DNA of 64,000 nt from Anastrepha obliqua (GCF_027943255.1 NC_072897.1:18972044-19036043), one strand, 5' to 3'. Positions 42,803 through 58,800 are shown, counted from the stretch's first letter. Notes: a model not told the origin generated them from the sequence alone. A program made the numbers and translations.

Positions 42803-45800
42803 ATGGAAATTCAAGTTGAACAAAGAATTTGTTTGAAATTTTGTTATTCCAACAAAATTTCGGCGTCAGACGCCTTAAAAATGTTGCAGACAACCTATGG
42901 GGACTCTGCTCTATCGCGTGCACGTGTTTTCCAGTGGTACAAATCGTTCAAAGAGGGCCGTACATCGGTTGAAAACTTGCCTCATGAACGTCGTCCAGCA
43001 ACATCAGTAAACGACAAAAACATCGGAAAAGTAAAGGAAATTGTGCTTCAAAATCGCCGTGTGACCGAAAGAGAGATAGCTAGTGAGCTGAGCATATCAA
43101 ATGGATCCGTTCATACTATTATTCATGATGTCTTGGGCATGAGACGAATGTCCGCGCGTCTTGTTCCAAAATTGTTGAATTTTCTTCAAAAAGAACAACG
43201 CAAAACTGTCGCTAAGGAAATGCTCGCCATGACTGATACGGACATCCGGCACATCATAACTGGTGACGAGACAAATTTGATGAAAATCTTTACTAAATTA
43301 TCGAGTAAAATTATTTTTAGACAAGAATTCAAAGAGCATATTGGTATATTGATGAATATTCTGCTCAAATATGAACGATTCTTTATCAATAAAACGGTCC
43401 GCGTATGGCATATGGCAAAAATAAATTTTTTGTTGGATGGTAGGACTGTTATAAGCGTACATTGCAAATTTCAGCGTGATATGTCATATAGTTTGTTTTC
43501 TGTGCTACTATAAACAAGTTAAGCTCGAGTGTGTTTTTCGAATTTAGCGATGGAAATTCAAGTTGAACAAAGAATTTGTTTGAAATTTTGTTATTCCAAC
43601 AAAATTTCGGCGTCAGACGCCTTAAAAATGTTGCAGACAACCTATGGGGACTCTGCTCTATCGCGTGCACGTGTTTTCCAGTGGTACAAATCGTTCAAAG
43701 AGGGCCGTACATCGGTTGAAAACTTGCCTCATGAACGTCGTCCAGCAACATCAGTAAACGACAAAAACATCGGAAAAGTAAAGGAAATTGTGCTTCAAAA
43801 TCGCCGTGTGACCGAAAGAGAGATAGCTAGTGAGCTGAGCATATCAAATGGATCCGTTCATACTATTATTCATGATGTCTTGGGCATGAGACGAGTGTCC
43901 GCGCGTCTTGTTCCAAAATTGTTGAATTTTCTTCAAAAAGAACAACGCAAAACTGTCGCTAAGGAAATGCTCGCCATGACTGATACGGACATCCGGCACA
44001 TCATAACTGGTGACGAGACAAATTTGATGAAAATCTTTACTAAATTATCGAGTAAAATTATTTTTAGACAAGAATTCAAAGAGCATATTGGTATATTGAT
44101 GAATATTCTGCTCAAATATGAACGATTCTTTATCAATAAAACGGTCCGCGTATGGCATATGGCAAAAATAAATTTTTTGTTGGATGGTAGGACTGTTATA
44201 AGCGTACATTGCAAATTTCAGCGTGATATGTCATATAGTTTGTTTTCTGTGCTACTATAAACAAGTTAAGCTCGAGTGTGTTTTTCGAATTTAGCGATGG
44301 AAATTCAAGTTGAACAAAGAATTTGTTTGAAATTTTGTTATTCCAACAAAATTTCGGCGTCAGACGCCTTAAAAATGTTGCAGACAACCTATGGGGACTC
44401 TGCTCTATCGCGTGCACGTGTTTTCCAGTGGTACAAATCGTTCAAAGAGGGCCGTACATCGGTTGAAAACTTGCCTCATGAACGTCGTCCAGCAACATCA
44501 GTAAACGACAAAAACATCGGAAAAGTAAAGGAAATTGTGCTTCAAAATCGCCGTGTGACCGAAAGAGAGATAGCTAGTGAGCTGAGCATATCAAATGGAT
44601 CCGTTCATACTATTATTCATGATGTCTTGGGCATGAGACGAATGTCCGCGCGTCTTGTTCCAAAATTGTTGAATTTTCTTCAAAAAGAACAACGCAAAAC
44701 TGTCGCTAAGGAAATGCTCGCCATGACTGATACGGACATCCGGCACATCATATCTGGTGACGAGACAAATTTGATGAAAATCTTTACTAAATTATCGAGT
44801 AAAATTATTTTTAGACAAGAATTCAAAGAGCATATTGGTATATTGATGAATATTCTGCTCAAATATGAACGATTCTTTATCAATAAAACGGTCCGCGTAT
44901 GGCATATGGCAAAAATAAATTTTTTGTTGGATGGTAGGACTGTTATAAGCGTACATTGCAAATTTCAGCGTGATATGTCATATAGTTTGTTTTCTGTGCT
45001 ACTATAAACAAGTTAAGCTCGAGTGTGTTTTTCGAATTTAGCGATGGAAATTCAAGTTGAACAAAGAATTTGTTTGAAATTTTGTTATTCCAACAAAATT
45101 TCGGCGTCAGACGCCTTAAAAATGTTGCAGACAACCTATGGGGACTCTGCTCTATCGCGTGCACGTGTTTTCCAGTGGTACAAATCGTTCAAAGAGGGCC
45201 GTACATCGGTTGAAAACTTGCCTCATGAACGTCGTCCAGCAACATCAGTAAACGACAAAAACATCGGAAAAGTAAAGGAAATTGTGCTTCAAAATCGCCG
45301 TGTGACCGAAAGAGAGATAGCTAGTGAGCTGAGCATATCAAATGGATCCGTTCATACTATTATTCATGATGTCTTGGGCATGAGACGAGTGTCCGCGCGT
45401 CTTGTTCCAAAATTGTTGAATTTTCTTCAAAAAGAACAACGCAAAACTGTCGCTAAGGAAATGCTCGCCATGACTGATACGGACATCCGGCACATCATAA
45501 CTGGTGACGAGACAAATTTGATGAAAATCTTTACTAAATTATCGAGTAAAATTATTTTTAGACAAGAATTCAAAGAGCATATTGGTATATTGATGAATAT
45601 TCTGCTCAAATATGAACGATTCTTTATCAATAAAACGGTCCGCGTATGGCATATGGCAAAAATAAATTTTTTGTTGGATGGTAGGACTGTTATAAGCGTA
45701 CATTGCAAATTTCAGCGTGATATGTCATATAGTTTGTTTTCTGTGCTACTATAAACAAGTTAAGCTCGAGTGTGTTTTTCGAATTTAGCGATGGAAATTC

Positions 45801-48800
45801 AAGTTGAACAAAGAATTTGTTTGAAATTTTGTTATTCCAACAAAATTTCGGCGTCAGACGCCTTAAAAATGTTGCAGACAACCTATGGGGACTCTGCTCT
45901 ATCGCGTGCACGTGTTTTCCAGTGGTACAAATCGTTCAAAGAGGGCCGTACATCGGTTGAAAACTTGCCTCATGAACGTCGTCCAGCAACATCAGTAAAC
46001 GACAAAAACATCGGAAAAGTAAAGGAAATTGTGCTTCAAAATCGCCGTGTGACCGAAAGAGAGATAGCTAGTGAGCTGAGCATATCAAATGGATCCGTTC
46101 ATACTATTATTCATGATGTCTTGGGCATGAGACGAGTGTCCGCGCGTCTTGTTCCAAAATTGTTGAATTTTCTTCAAAAAGAACAACGCAAAACTGTCGC
46201 TAAGGAAATGCTCGCCATGACTGATACGGACATCCGGCACATCATAACTGGTGACGAGACAAATTTGATGAAAATCTTTACTAAATTATCGAGTAAAATT
46301 ATTTTTAGACAAGAATTCAAAGAGCATATTGGTATATTGATGAATATTCTGCTCAAATATGAACGATTCTTTATCAATAAAACGGTCCGCGTATGGCATA
46401 TGGCAAAAATAAATTTTTTGTTGGATGGTAGGACTGTTATAAGCGTACATTGCAAATTTCAGCGTGATATGTCATATAGTTTGTTTTCTGTGCTACTATA
46501 AACAAGTTAAGCTCGAGTGTGTTTTTCGAATTTAGCGATGGAAATTCAAGTTGAACAAAGAATTTGTTTGAAATTTTGTTATTCCAACAAAATTTCGGCG
46601 TCAGACGCCTTAAAAATGTTGCAGACAACCTATGGGGACTCTGCTCTATCGCGTGCACGTGTTTTCCAGTGGTACAAATCGTTCAAAGAGGGCCGTACAT
46701 CGGTTGAAAACTTGCCTCATGAACGTCGTCCAGCAACATCAGTAAACGACAAAAACATCGGAAAAGTAAAGGAAATTGTGCTTCAAAATCGCCGTGTGAC
46801 CGAAAGAGAGATAGCTAGTGAGCTGAGCATATCAAATGGATCCGTTCATACTATTATTCATGATGTCTTGGGCATGAGACGAATGTCCGCGCGTCTTGTT
46901 CCAAAATTGTTGAATTTTCTTCAAAAAGAACAACGCAAAACTGTCGCTAAGGAAATGCTCGCCATGACTGATACGGACATCCGGCACATCATAACTGGTG
47001 ACGAGACAAATTTGATGAAAATCTTTACTAAATTATCGAGTAAAATTATTTTTAGACAAGAATTCAAAGAGCATATTGGTATATTGATGAATATTCTGCT
47101 CAAATATGAACGATTCTTTATCAATAAAACGGTCCGCGTATGGCATATGGCAAAAATAAATTTTTTGTTGGATGGTAGGACTGTTATAAGCGTACATTGC
47201 AAATTTCAGCGTGATATGTCATATAGTTTGTTTTCTGTGCTACTATAAACAAGTTAAGCTCGAGTGTGTTTTTCGAATTTAGCGATGGAAATTCAAGTTG
47301 AACAAAGAATTTGTTTGAAATTTTGTTATTGCAACAAAATTTCGGCGTCAGACGCCTTAAAAATGTTGCAGACAACCTATGGGGACTCTGCTCTATCGCG
47401 TACACGTGTTTTCCAGTGGTACAAATCGTTCAAAGAGGGCCGTACATCGGTTGAAAACTTGCCTCATGAACGTCGTCCAGCAACATCAGTAAACGACAAA
47501 AACATCGGAAAAGTAAAGGAAATTGTGCTTCAAAATCGCCGTGTGACCGAAAGAGAGATAGCTAGTGAGCTGAGCATATCAAATGGATCCGTTCATACTA
47601 TTATTCATGATGTCTTGGGCATGAGACGAATGTCCGCGCGTCTTGTTCCAAAATTGTTGAATTTTCTTCAAAAAGAACAACGCAAAACTGTCGCTAAGGA
47701 AATGCTCGCCATGACTGATACGGACATCCGGCACATCATAACTGGTGACGAGACAAATTTGATGAAAATCTTTACTAAATTATCGAGTAAAATTATTTTT
47801 AGACAAGAATTCAAAGAGCATATTGGTATATTGATGAATATTCTGCTCAAATATGAACGATTCTTTATCAATAAAACGGTCCGCGTATGGCATATGGCAA
47901 AAATAAATTTTTTGTTGGATGGTAGGACTGTTATAAGCGTACATTGCAAATTTCAGCGTGATATGTCATACAGTTTGTTTTCTGTGCTACTATAAACAAG
48001 TTAAGCTCGAGTGTGTTTTTCGAATTTAGCGATGGAAATTCAAGTTGAACAAAGAATTTGTTTGAAATTTTGTTATTCCAACAAAATTTCGGCGTCAGAC
48101 GCCTTAAAAATGTTGCAGACAACCTATGGGGACTCTGCTCTATCGCGTGCACGTGTTTTCCAGTGGTACAAATCGTTCAAAGAGGGCCGTACATCGGTTG
48201 AAAACTTGCCTCATGAACGTCGTCCAGCAACATCAGTAAACGACAAAAACATCGGAAAAGTAAAGGAAATTGTGCTTCAAAATCGCCGTGTGACCGAAAG
48301 AGAGATAGCTAGTGAGCTGAGCATATCAAATGGATCCGTTCATACTATTATTCATGATGTCTTGGGCATGAGACGAGTGTCCGCGCGTCTTGTTCCAAAA
48401 TTGTTGAATTTTCTTCAAAAAGAACAACGGAAAACTGTCGCTAAGGAAATGCTCGCCATGACTGATACGGACATCCGGCACATCATAACTGGTGACGAGA
48501 CAAATTTGATGAAAATCTTTACTAAATTATCGAGTAAAATTATTTTTAGACAAGAATTCAAAGAGCATATTGGTATATTGATGAATATTCTGCTCAAATA
48601 TGAACGATTCTTTATCAATAAAACGGTCCGCGTATGGCATATGGCAAAAATAAATTTTTTGTTGGATGGTAGGACTGTTATAAGCGTACATTGCAAATTT
48701 CAGCGTGATATGTCATATAGTTTGTTTTCTGTGCTACTATAAACAAGTTAAGCTCGAGTGTGTTTTTCGAATTTAGCGATGGAAATTCAAGTTGAACAAA

Positions 48801-51800
48801 GAATTTGTTTGAAATTTTGTTATTCCAACAAAATTTCGGCGTCAGACGCCTTAAAAATGTTGCAGACAACCTATGGGGACTCTGCTCTATCGCGTGCACG
48901 TGTTTTCCAGTGGTACAAATCGTTCAAAGAGGGCCGTACATCGGCTGAAAACTTGCCTCATGAACGTCGTCCAGCAACATCAGTAAACGACAAAAACATC
49001 GGAAAAGTAAAGGAAATTGTGCTTCAAAATCGCCGTGTGACCGAAAGAGAGATAGCTAGTGAGCTGAGCATATCAAATGGATCCGTTCATACTATTATTC
49101 ATGATGTCTTGGGCATGAGACGAATGTCCGCGCGTCTTGTTCCAAAATTGTTGAATTTTCTTCAAAAAGAACAACGCAAAACTGTCGCTAAGGAAATGCT
49201 CGCCATGACTGATACGGACATCCGGCACATCATAACTGGTGACGAGACAAATTTGATGAAAATCTTTACTAAATTATCGAGTAAAATTATTTTTAGACAA
49301 GAATTCAAAGAGCATATTGGTATATTGATGAATATTCTGCTCAAATATGAACGATTCTTTATCAATAAAACGGTCCGCGTATGGCATATGGCAAAAATAA
49401 ATTTTTTGTTGGATGGTAGGACTGTTATAAGCGTACATTGCAAATTTCAGCGTGATATGTCATATAGTTTGTTTTCTGTGCTACTATAAACAAGTTAAGC
49501 TCGAGTGTGTTTTTCGAATTTAGCGATGGAAATTCAAGTTGAACAAAGAATTTGTTTGAAATTTTGTTATTCCAACAAAATTTCGGCGTCAGACGCCTTA
49601 AAAATGTTGCAGACAACCTATGGGGACTCTGCTCTATCGCGTGCACGTGTTTTCCAGTGGTACAAATCCTTCAAAGAGGGCCGTACATCGGTTGAAAACT
49701 TGCCTCATGAACGTCGTCCAGCAACATCAGTAAACGACAAAAACATCGGAAAAGTAAAGGAAATTGTGCTTCAAAATCGCCGTGTGACCGAAAGAGAGAT
49801 AGCTAGTGAGCTGAGCATATCAAATGGATCCGTTCATACTATTATTCATGATGTCTTGGGCATGAGACGAGTGTCCGCGCGTCTTGTTCCAAAATTGTTG
49901 AATTTTCTTCAAAAAGAACAACGCAAAACTGTCGCTAAGGAAATGCTCGCCATGACTGATACGGACATCCGGCACATCATAACTGGTGACGAGACAAATT
50001 TGATGAAAATCTTTACTAAATTATCGAGTAAAATTATTTTTAGACAAGAATTCAAAGAGCATATTGGTATATTGATGAATATTCTGCTCAAATATGAACG
50101 ATTCTTTATCAATAAAACGGTCCGCGTATGGCATATGGCAAAAATAAATTTTTTGTTGGATGGTAGGACTGTTATAAGCGTACATTGCAAATTTCAGCGT
50201 GATATGTCATATAGTTTGTTTTCTGTGCTACTATAAACAAGTTAAGCTCGAGTGTGTTTTTCGAATTTAGCGATGGAAATTCAAGTTGAACAAAGAATTT
50301 GTTTGAAATTTTGTTATTCCAACAAAATTTCGGCGTCAGACGCCTTAAAAATGTTGCAGACAACCTATGGGGACTCTGCTCTATCGCGTGCACGTGTTTT
50401 CCAGTGGTACAAATCGTTCAAAGAGGGCCGTACATCGGTTGAAAACTTGCCTCATGAACGTCGTCCAGCAACATCAGTAAACGACAAAAACATCGGAAAA
50501 GTAAAGGAAATTGTGCTTCAAAATCGCCGTGTGACCGAAAGAGAGATAGCTAGTGAGCTGAGCATATCAAATGGATCCGTTCATACTATTATTCATGATG
50601 TCTTGGGCATGAGACGAGTGTCCGCGCGTCTTGTTCCAAAATTGTTGAATTTTCTTCAAAAAGAACAACGCAAAACTGTCGCTAAGGAAATGCTCGCCAT
50701 GACTGATACGGACATCCGGCACATCATAACTGGTGACGAGACAAATTTGATGAAAATCTTTACTAAATTATCGAGTAAAATTATTTTTAGACAAGAATTC
50801 AAAGAGCATATTGGTATATTGATGAATATTCTGCTCAAATATGAACGATTCTTTATCAATAAAACGGTCCGCGTATGGCATATGGCAAAAATAAATTTTT
50901 TGTTGGATGGTAGGACTGTTATAAGCGTACATTGCAAATTTCAGCGTGATATGTCATATAGTTTGTTTTCTGTGCTACTATAAACAAGTTAAGCTCGAGT
51001 GTGTTTTTCGAATTTAGCGATGGAAATTCAAGTTGAACAAAGAATTTGTTTGAAATTTTGTTATTCCAACAAAATTTCGGCGTCAGACGCCTTAAAAATG
51101 TTGCAGACAACCTATGGGGACTCTGCTCTATCGCGTGCATGTGTTTTCCAGTGGTACAAATCGTTCAAAGAGGGCCGTACATCGGTTGAAAACTTGCCTC
51201 ATGAACGTCGTCCAGCAACATCAGTAAACGACAAAAACATCGGAAAAGTAAAGGAAATTGTGCTTCAAAATCGCCGTGTGACCGAAAGAGAGATAGCTAG
51301 TGAGCTGAGCATATCAAATGGATCCGTTCATACTATTATTCATGATGTCTTGGGCATGAGACGAGTGTCCGCGCGTCTTGTTCCAAAATTGTTGAATTTT
51401 CTTCAAAAAGAACAACGCAAAACTGTCGCTAAGGAAATGCTTGCCATGACTGATACGGACATCCGGCACATCATAACTGGTGACGAGACAAATTTGATGA
51501 AAATCTTTACTAAATTATCGAGTAAAATTATTTTTAGACAAGAATTCAAAGAGCATATTGGTATATTGATGAATATTCTGCTCAAATATGAACGATTCTT
51601 TATCAATAAAACGGTCCGCGTATGGCATATGGCAAAAATAAATTTTTTGTTGGATGGTAGGACTGTTATAAGCGTACATTGCAAATTTCAGCGTGATATG
51701 TCATATAGTTTGTTTTCTGTGCTACTATAAACAAGTTAAGCTCGAGTGTGTTTTTCGAATTTAGCGATGGAAATTCAAGTTGAACAAAGAATTTGTTTGA

Positions 51801-54718
51801 AATTTTGTTATTCCAACAAAATTTCGGCGTCAGACGCCTTAAAAATGTTGCAGACAACCTATGGGGACTCTGCTCTATCGCGTGCACGTGTTTTCCAGTG
51901 GTACAAATCGTTCAAAGAGGGCCGTACATCGGTTGAAAACTTGCCTCATGAACGTCGTCCAGCAACATCAGTAAACGACAAAAACATCGGAAAAGTAAAG
52001 GAAATTGTGCTTCAAAATCGCCGTGTGACCGAAAGAGAGATAGCTAGTGAGCTGAGCATATCAAATGGATCCGTTCATACTATTATTCATGATGTCTTGG
52101 GCATGAGACGAGTGTCCGCGCGTCTTGTTCCAAAATTGTTGAATTTTCTTCAAAAAGAACAACGCAAAACTGTCGCTAAGGAAATGCTCGCCATGACTGA
52201 TACGGACATCCGGCACATCATAACTGGTGACGAGACAAATTTGATGAAAATCTTTACTAAATTATCGAGTAAAATTATTTTTAGACAAGAATTCAAAGAG
52301 CATATTGGTATATTGATGAATATTCTGCTCAAATATGAACGATTCTTTATCAATAAAACGGTCCGCGTATGGCATATGGCAAAAATAAATTTTTTGTTGG
52401 ATGGTAGGACTGTTATAAGCGTACATTGCAAATTTCAGCGTGATATGTCATATAGTTTGTTTTCTGTGCTACTATAAACAAGTTAAGCTCGAGTGTGTTT
52501 TTCGAATTTAGCGATGGAAATTCAAGTTGAACAAAGAATTTGTTTGAAATTTTGTTATTCCAACAAAATTTCGGCGTCAGACGCCTTAAAAATGTTGCAG
52601 ACAACCTATGGGGACTCTGCTCTATCGCGTGCACGTGTTTTCCAGTGGTACAAATCGTTCAAAGAGGGCCGTACATCGGTTGAAAACTTGCCTCATGAAC
52701 GACGTCCAGCAACATCAGTAAACGACAAAAACATCGGAAAAGTAAAGGAAATTGTGCTTCAAAATCGCCGTGTGACCGAAAGAGAGATAGCTAGTGAGCT
52801 GAGCATATCAAATGGATCCGTTCATACTATTATTCATGATGTCTTGGGCATGAGACGAATGTCCGCGCGTCTTGTTCCAAAATTGTTGAATTTTCTTCAA
52901 AAAGAACAACGCAAAACTGTCGCTAAGGAAATGCTCGCCATGACTGATACGGACATCCGGCACATCATAACTGGTGACGAGACAAATTTGATGAAAATCT
53001 TTACTAAATTATCGAGTAAAATTATTTTTAGACAAGAATTCAAAGAGCATATTGGTATATTGATGAATATTCTGCTCAAATATGAACGATTCTTTATCAA
53101 TAAAACGGTCCGCGTATGGCATATGGCAAAAATAAATTTTTTGTTGGATGGTAGGACTGTTATAAGCGTACATTGCAAATTTCAGCGTGATATGTCATAT
53201 AGTTTGTTTTCTGTGCTACTATAAACAAGTTAAGCTCGAGTGTGTTTTTCGAATTTAGCGATGGAAATTCAAGTTGAACAAAGAATTTGTTTGAAATTTT
53301 GTTATTCCAACAAAATTTCGGCGTCAGACGCCTTAAAAATGTTGCAGACAACCTATGGGGACTCTGCTCTATCGCGTGCACGTGTTTTCCAGTGGTACAA
53401 ATCGTTCAAAGAGGGCCGTACATCGGTTGAAAACTTGCCTCATGAACGTCGTCCAGCAACATCAGTAAACGACAAAAACATCGGAAAAGTAAAGGAAATT
53501 GTGCTTCAAAATCGCCGTGTGACCGAAAGAGAGATAGCTAGTGAGCTGAGCATATCAAATGGATCCGTTCATACTATTATTCATGATGTCTTGGGCATGA
53601 GACGAGTGTCCGCGCGTCTTGTTCCAAAATTGTTGAATTTTCTTCAAAAAGAACAACGCAAAACTGTCGCTAAGGAAATGCTCGCCATGACTGATACGGA
53701 CATCTGGCACATCATAACTGGTGACGAGACAAATTTGATGAAAATCTTTACTAAATTATCGAGTAAAATTATTTTTAGACAAGAATTCAAAGAGCATATT
53801 GGTATATTGATGAATATTCTGCTCAAATATGAACGATTCTTTATCAATAAAACGGTCCGCGTATGGCATATGGCAAAAATAAATTTTTTGTTGGATGGTA
53901 GGACTGTTATAAGCGTACATTGCAAATTTCAGCGTGATATGTCATATAGTTTGTTTTCTGTGCTACTATAAACAAGTTAAGCTCGAGTGTGTTTTTCGAA
54001 TTTAGCGATGGAAATTCAAGTTGAACAAAGAATTTGTTTGAAATTTTGTTATTCCAACAAAATTTCGGCGTCAGACGCCTTAAAAATGTTGCAGACAACC
54101 TATGGGGACTCTGCTCTATCGCGTGCACGTGTTTTCCAGTGGTACAAATCGTTCAAAGAGGGCCGTACATCGGTTGAAAACTTGCCTCATGAACGTCGTC
54201 CAGCAACATCAGTAAACGACAAAAACATCGGAAAAGTAAAGGAAATTGTGCTTCAAAATCGCCGTGTGACCGAAAGAGAGATAGCTAGTGAGCTGAGCAT
54301 ATCAAATGGATCCGTTCATACTATTATTCATGATGTCTTGGGCATGAGACGAATGTCCGCGCGTCTTGTTCCAAAATTGTTGAATTTTCTTCAAAAAGAA
54401 CAACGCAAAACTGTCGCTAAGGAAATGCTCGCCATGACTGATACGGACATCCGGCACATCATAACTGGTGACGAGACAAATTTGATGAAAATCTTTACTA
54501 AATTATCGAGTAAAATTATTTTTAGACAAGAATTCAAAGAGCATATTGGTATATTGATGAATATTCTGCTCAAATATGAACGATTCTTTATCAATAAAAC
54601 GGTCCGCGTATGGCATATGGCAAAAATAAATTTTTTGTTGGATGGTAGGACTGTTATAAGCGTACATTGCAAATTTCAGCGTGATATGTCATATAGTTTG
54701 TTTTCTGTGCTACTATAA
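42803..54718 (+). CDS. Monomers 19-34, intact ORFs
   Basis: ATG every 747 bp from 42803 to 54008. MRRM alleles in 19, 21, 24, 25, 27, 32 and 34. Single changes: Thr to Ser before GDET (21), Ser to Cys and Ala to Thr (25), Val to Ala (27), Arg to Cys (30), Arg to Trp (33). An AACGG variant in 26 is shared with the partial unit following monomer 14. Confidence 0.65.
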
Positions 54719-54754
54719 ACAAGTTAAGCTCGAGTGTGTTTTTCGAATTTAGCG

Positions 54755-55826
54755 ATGGAAATTCAAGTTGAACAAAGAATTTGTTTGAAATTTTGTTATT
54801 CCAACAAAATTTCGGCGTCAGACGCCTTAAAAATGTTGCAGACAACCTATGGGGACTCTGCTCTATCGCGTGCACGTGTTTTCCAGTGGTACAAATCGTT
54901 CAAAGAGGGCCGTACATCGGTTGAAAACTTGCCTCATGAACGTCGTCCAGCAACATCAGTAAACGACAAAAACATCGGAAAAGTAAAGGAAATTGTGCTT
55001 CAAAATCGCCGTGTGACCGAAAGAGAGATAGCTAGTGAGCTGAGCATATCAAATGGATCCGTTCATACTATTATTCATGATGTCTTGGGCATGAGACGAG
55101 TGTCCGCGCGTCTTGTTCCAAAATTGTTGAAATTGAAGAATTTGTTTGAAATTTTGTTATTCCAACAAAATTTCGGCGTCAGACGCCTTAAAAATGTTGC
55201 AGACAACCTATGGGGACTCTGCTCTATCGCGTGCACGTGTTTTCCAGTGGTACAAATCGTTCAAAGAGGGCCGTACATCGGTTGAAAACTTGCCTCATGA
55301 ACGTCGTCCAGCAACATCAGTAAACGACAAAAACATCGGAAAAGTAAAGGAAATTGTGCTTCAAAATCGCCGTGTGACCGAAAGAGAGATAGCTAGTGAG
55401 CTGAGCATATCAAATGGATCCGTTCATACTATTATTCATGATGTCTTGGGCATGAGACGAGTGTCCGCGCGTCTTGTTCCAAAATTGTTGAATTTTCTTC
55501 AAAAAGAACAACGCAAAACTGTCGCTAAGGAAATGCTCGCCATGACTGATACGGACATCCGGCACATCATAACTGGTGACGAGACAAATTTGATGAAAAT
55601 CTTTACTAAATTATCGAGTAAAATTATTTTTAGACAAGAATTCAAAGAGCATATTGGTATATTGATGAATATTCTGCTCAAATATGAACGATTCTTTATC
55701 AATAAAACGGTCCGCGTATGGCATATGGCAAAAATAAATTTTTTGTTGGATGGTAGGACTGTTATAAGCGTACATTGCAAATTTCAGCGTGATATGTCAT
55801 ATAGTTTGTTTTCTGTGCTACTATAA
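54755..55826 (+). pseudogene. Monomer 35 with truncated unit
   Basis: Fourth instance of the 361-bp junction, without the NDKS/VTKRE marks, so closer to monomer 11 than to 14 and 18. Confidence 0.85.
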
Positions 55827-55862
55827 ACAAGTTAAGCTCGAGTGTGTTTTTCGAATTTAGCG

Positions 55863-58800
55863 ATGGAAATTCAAGTTGAACAAAGAATTTGTTTGAAATT
55901 TTGTTATTCCAACAAAATTTCGGCGTCAGACGCCTTAAAAATGTTGCAGACAACCTATGGGGACTCTGCTCTATCGCGTGCACGTGTTTTCCAGTGGTAC
56001 AAATCGTTCAAAGAGGGCCGTACATCGGTTGAAAACTTGCCTCATGAACGTCGTCCAGCAACATCAGTAAACGACAAAAACATCGGAAAAGTAAAGGAAA
56101 TTGTGCTTCAAAATCGCCGTGTGACCGAAAGAGAGATAGCTAGTGAGCTGAGCATATCAAATGGATCCGTTCATACTATTATTCATGATGTCTTGGGCAT
56201 GAGACGAGTGTCCGCGCGTCTTGTTCCAAAATTGTTGAATTTTCTTCAAAAAGAACAACGCAAAACTGTCGCTAAGGAAATGCTCGCCATGACTGATACG
56301 GACATCCGGCACATCATAACTGGTGACGAGACAAATTTGATGAAAATCTTTACTAAATTATCGAGTAAAATAATTTTTAGACAAGAATTCAAAGAGCATA
56401 TTGGTATATTGATGAATATTCTGCTCAAATATGAACGATTCTTTATCAATAAAACGGTCCGCGTATGGCATATGGCAAAAATAAATTTTTTGTTGGATGG
56501 TAGGACTGTTATAAGCGTACATTGCAAATTTCAGCGTGATATGTCATATAGTTTGTTTTCTGTGCTACTATAAACAAGTTAAGCTCGAGTGTGTTTTTCG
56601 AATTTAGCGATGGAAATTCAAGTTGAACAAAGAATTTGTTTGAAATTTTGTTATTCCAACAAAATTTCGGCGTCAGACGCCTTAAAAATGTTGCAGACAA
56701 CCTATGGGGACTCTGCTCTATCGCGTGCACGTGTTTTCCAGTGGTACAAATCGTTCAAAGAGGGCCGTACATCGGTTGAAAACTTGCCTCATGAACGTCG
56801 TCCAGCAACATCAGTAAACGACAAAAACATCGGAAAAGTAAAGGAAATTGTGCTTCAAAATCGCCGTGTGACCGAAAGAGAGATAGCTAGTGAGCTGAGC
56901 ATATCAAATGGATCCGTTCATACTATTATTCATGATGTCTTGGGCATGAGACGAGTGTCCGCGCGTCTTGTTCCAAAATTGTTGAATTTTCTTCAAAAAG
57001 AACAACGCAAAACTGTCGCTAAGGAAATGCTCGCCATGACTGATACGGACATCCGGCACATCATAACTGGTGACGAGACAAATTTGATGAAAATCTTTAC
57101 TAAATTATCGAGTAAAATTATTTTTAGACAAGAATTCAAAGAGCATATTGGTATATTGATGAATATTCTGCTCAAATATGAACGATTCTTTATCAATAAA
57201 ACGGTCCGCGTATGGCATATGGCAAAAATAAATTTTTTGTTGGATGGTAGGACTGTTATAAGCGTACATTGCAAATTTCAGCGTGATATGTCATATAGTT
57301 TGTTTTCTGTGCTACTATAAACAAGTTAAGCTCGAGTGTGTTTTTCGAATTTAGCGATGGAAATTCAAGTTGAACAAAGAATTTGTTTGAAATTTTGTTA
57401 TTCCAACAAAATTTCGGCGTCAGACGCCTTAAAAATGTTGCAGACAACCTATGGGGACTCTGCTCTATCGCGTGCACGTGTTTTCCAGTGGTACAAATCG
57501 TTCAAAGAGGGCCGTACATCGGTTGAAAACTTGCCTCATGAACGTCGTCCAGCAACATCAGTAAACGACAAAAACATCGGAAAAGTAAAGGAAATTGTGC
57601 TTCAAAATCGCCGTGTGACCGAAAGAGAGATAGCTAGTGAGCTGAGCATATCAAATGGATCCGTTCATACTATTATTCATGATGTCTTGGGCATGAGACG
57701 AATGTCCGCGCGTCTTGTTCCAAAATTGTTGAATTTTCTTCAAAAAGAACAACGCAAAACTGTCGCTAAGGAAATGCTCGCCATGACTGATACGGACATC
57801 CGGCACATCATAACTGGTGACGAGACAAATTTGATGAAAATCTTTACTAAATTATCGAGTAAAATTATTTTTAGACAAGAATTCAAAGAGCATATTGGTA
57901 TATTGATGAATATTCTGCTCAAATATGAACGATTCTTTATCAATAAAACGGTCCGCGTATGGCATATGGCAAAAATAAATTTTTTGTTGGATGGTAGGAC
58001 TGTTATAAGCGTACATTGCAAATTTCAGCGTGATATGTCATATAGTTTGTTTTCTGTGCTACTATAAACAAGTTAAGCTCGAGTGTGTTTTTCGAATTTA
58101 GCGATGGAAATTCAAGTTGAACAAAGAATTTGTTTGAAATTTTGTTATTCCAACAAAATTTCGGCGTCAGACGCCTTAAAAATGTTGCAGACAACCTATG
58201 GGGACTCTGCTCTATCGCGTGCACGTGTTTTCCAGTGGTACAAATCGTTCAAAGAGGGCCGTACATCGGTTGAAAACTTGCCTCATGAACGTCGTCCAGC
58301 AACATCAGTAAACGACAAAAGCATCGGAAAAGTAAAGGAAATTGTGCTTCAAAATCGCCGTGTGACCGAAAGAGAGATAGCTAGTGAGCTGAGCATATCA
58401 AATGGATCCGTTCATACTATTATTCATGATGTCTTGGGCATGAGACGAGTGTCCGCGCGTCTTGTTCCAAAATTGTTGAATTTTCTTCAAAAAGAACAAC
58501 GCAAAACTGTCGCTAAGGAAATGCTCGCCATGACTGATACGGACATCCGGCACATCATAACTGGTGACGAGACAAATTTGATGAAAATCTTTACTAAATT
58601 ATCGAGTAAAATTATTTTTAGACAAGAATTCAAAGAGCATATTGGTATATTGATGAATATTCTGCTCAAATATGAACGATTCTTTATCAATAAAACGGTC
58701 CGCGTATGGCATATGGCAAAAATAAATTTTTTGTTGGATGGTAGGACTGTTATAAGCGTACATTGCAAATTTCAGCGTGATATGTCATATAGTTTGTTTT

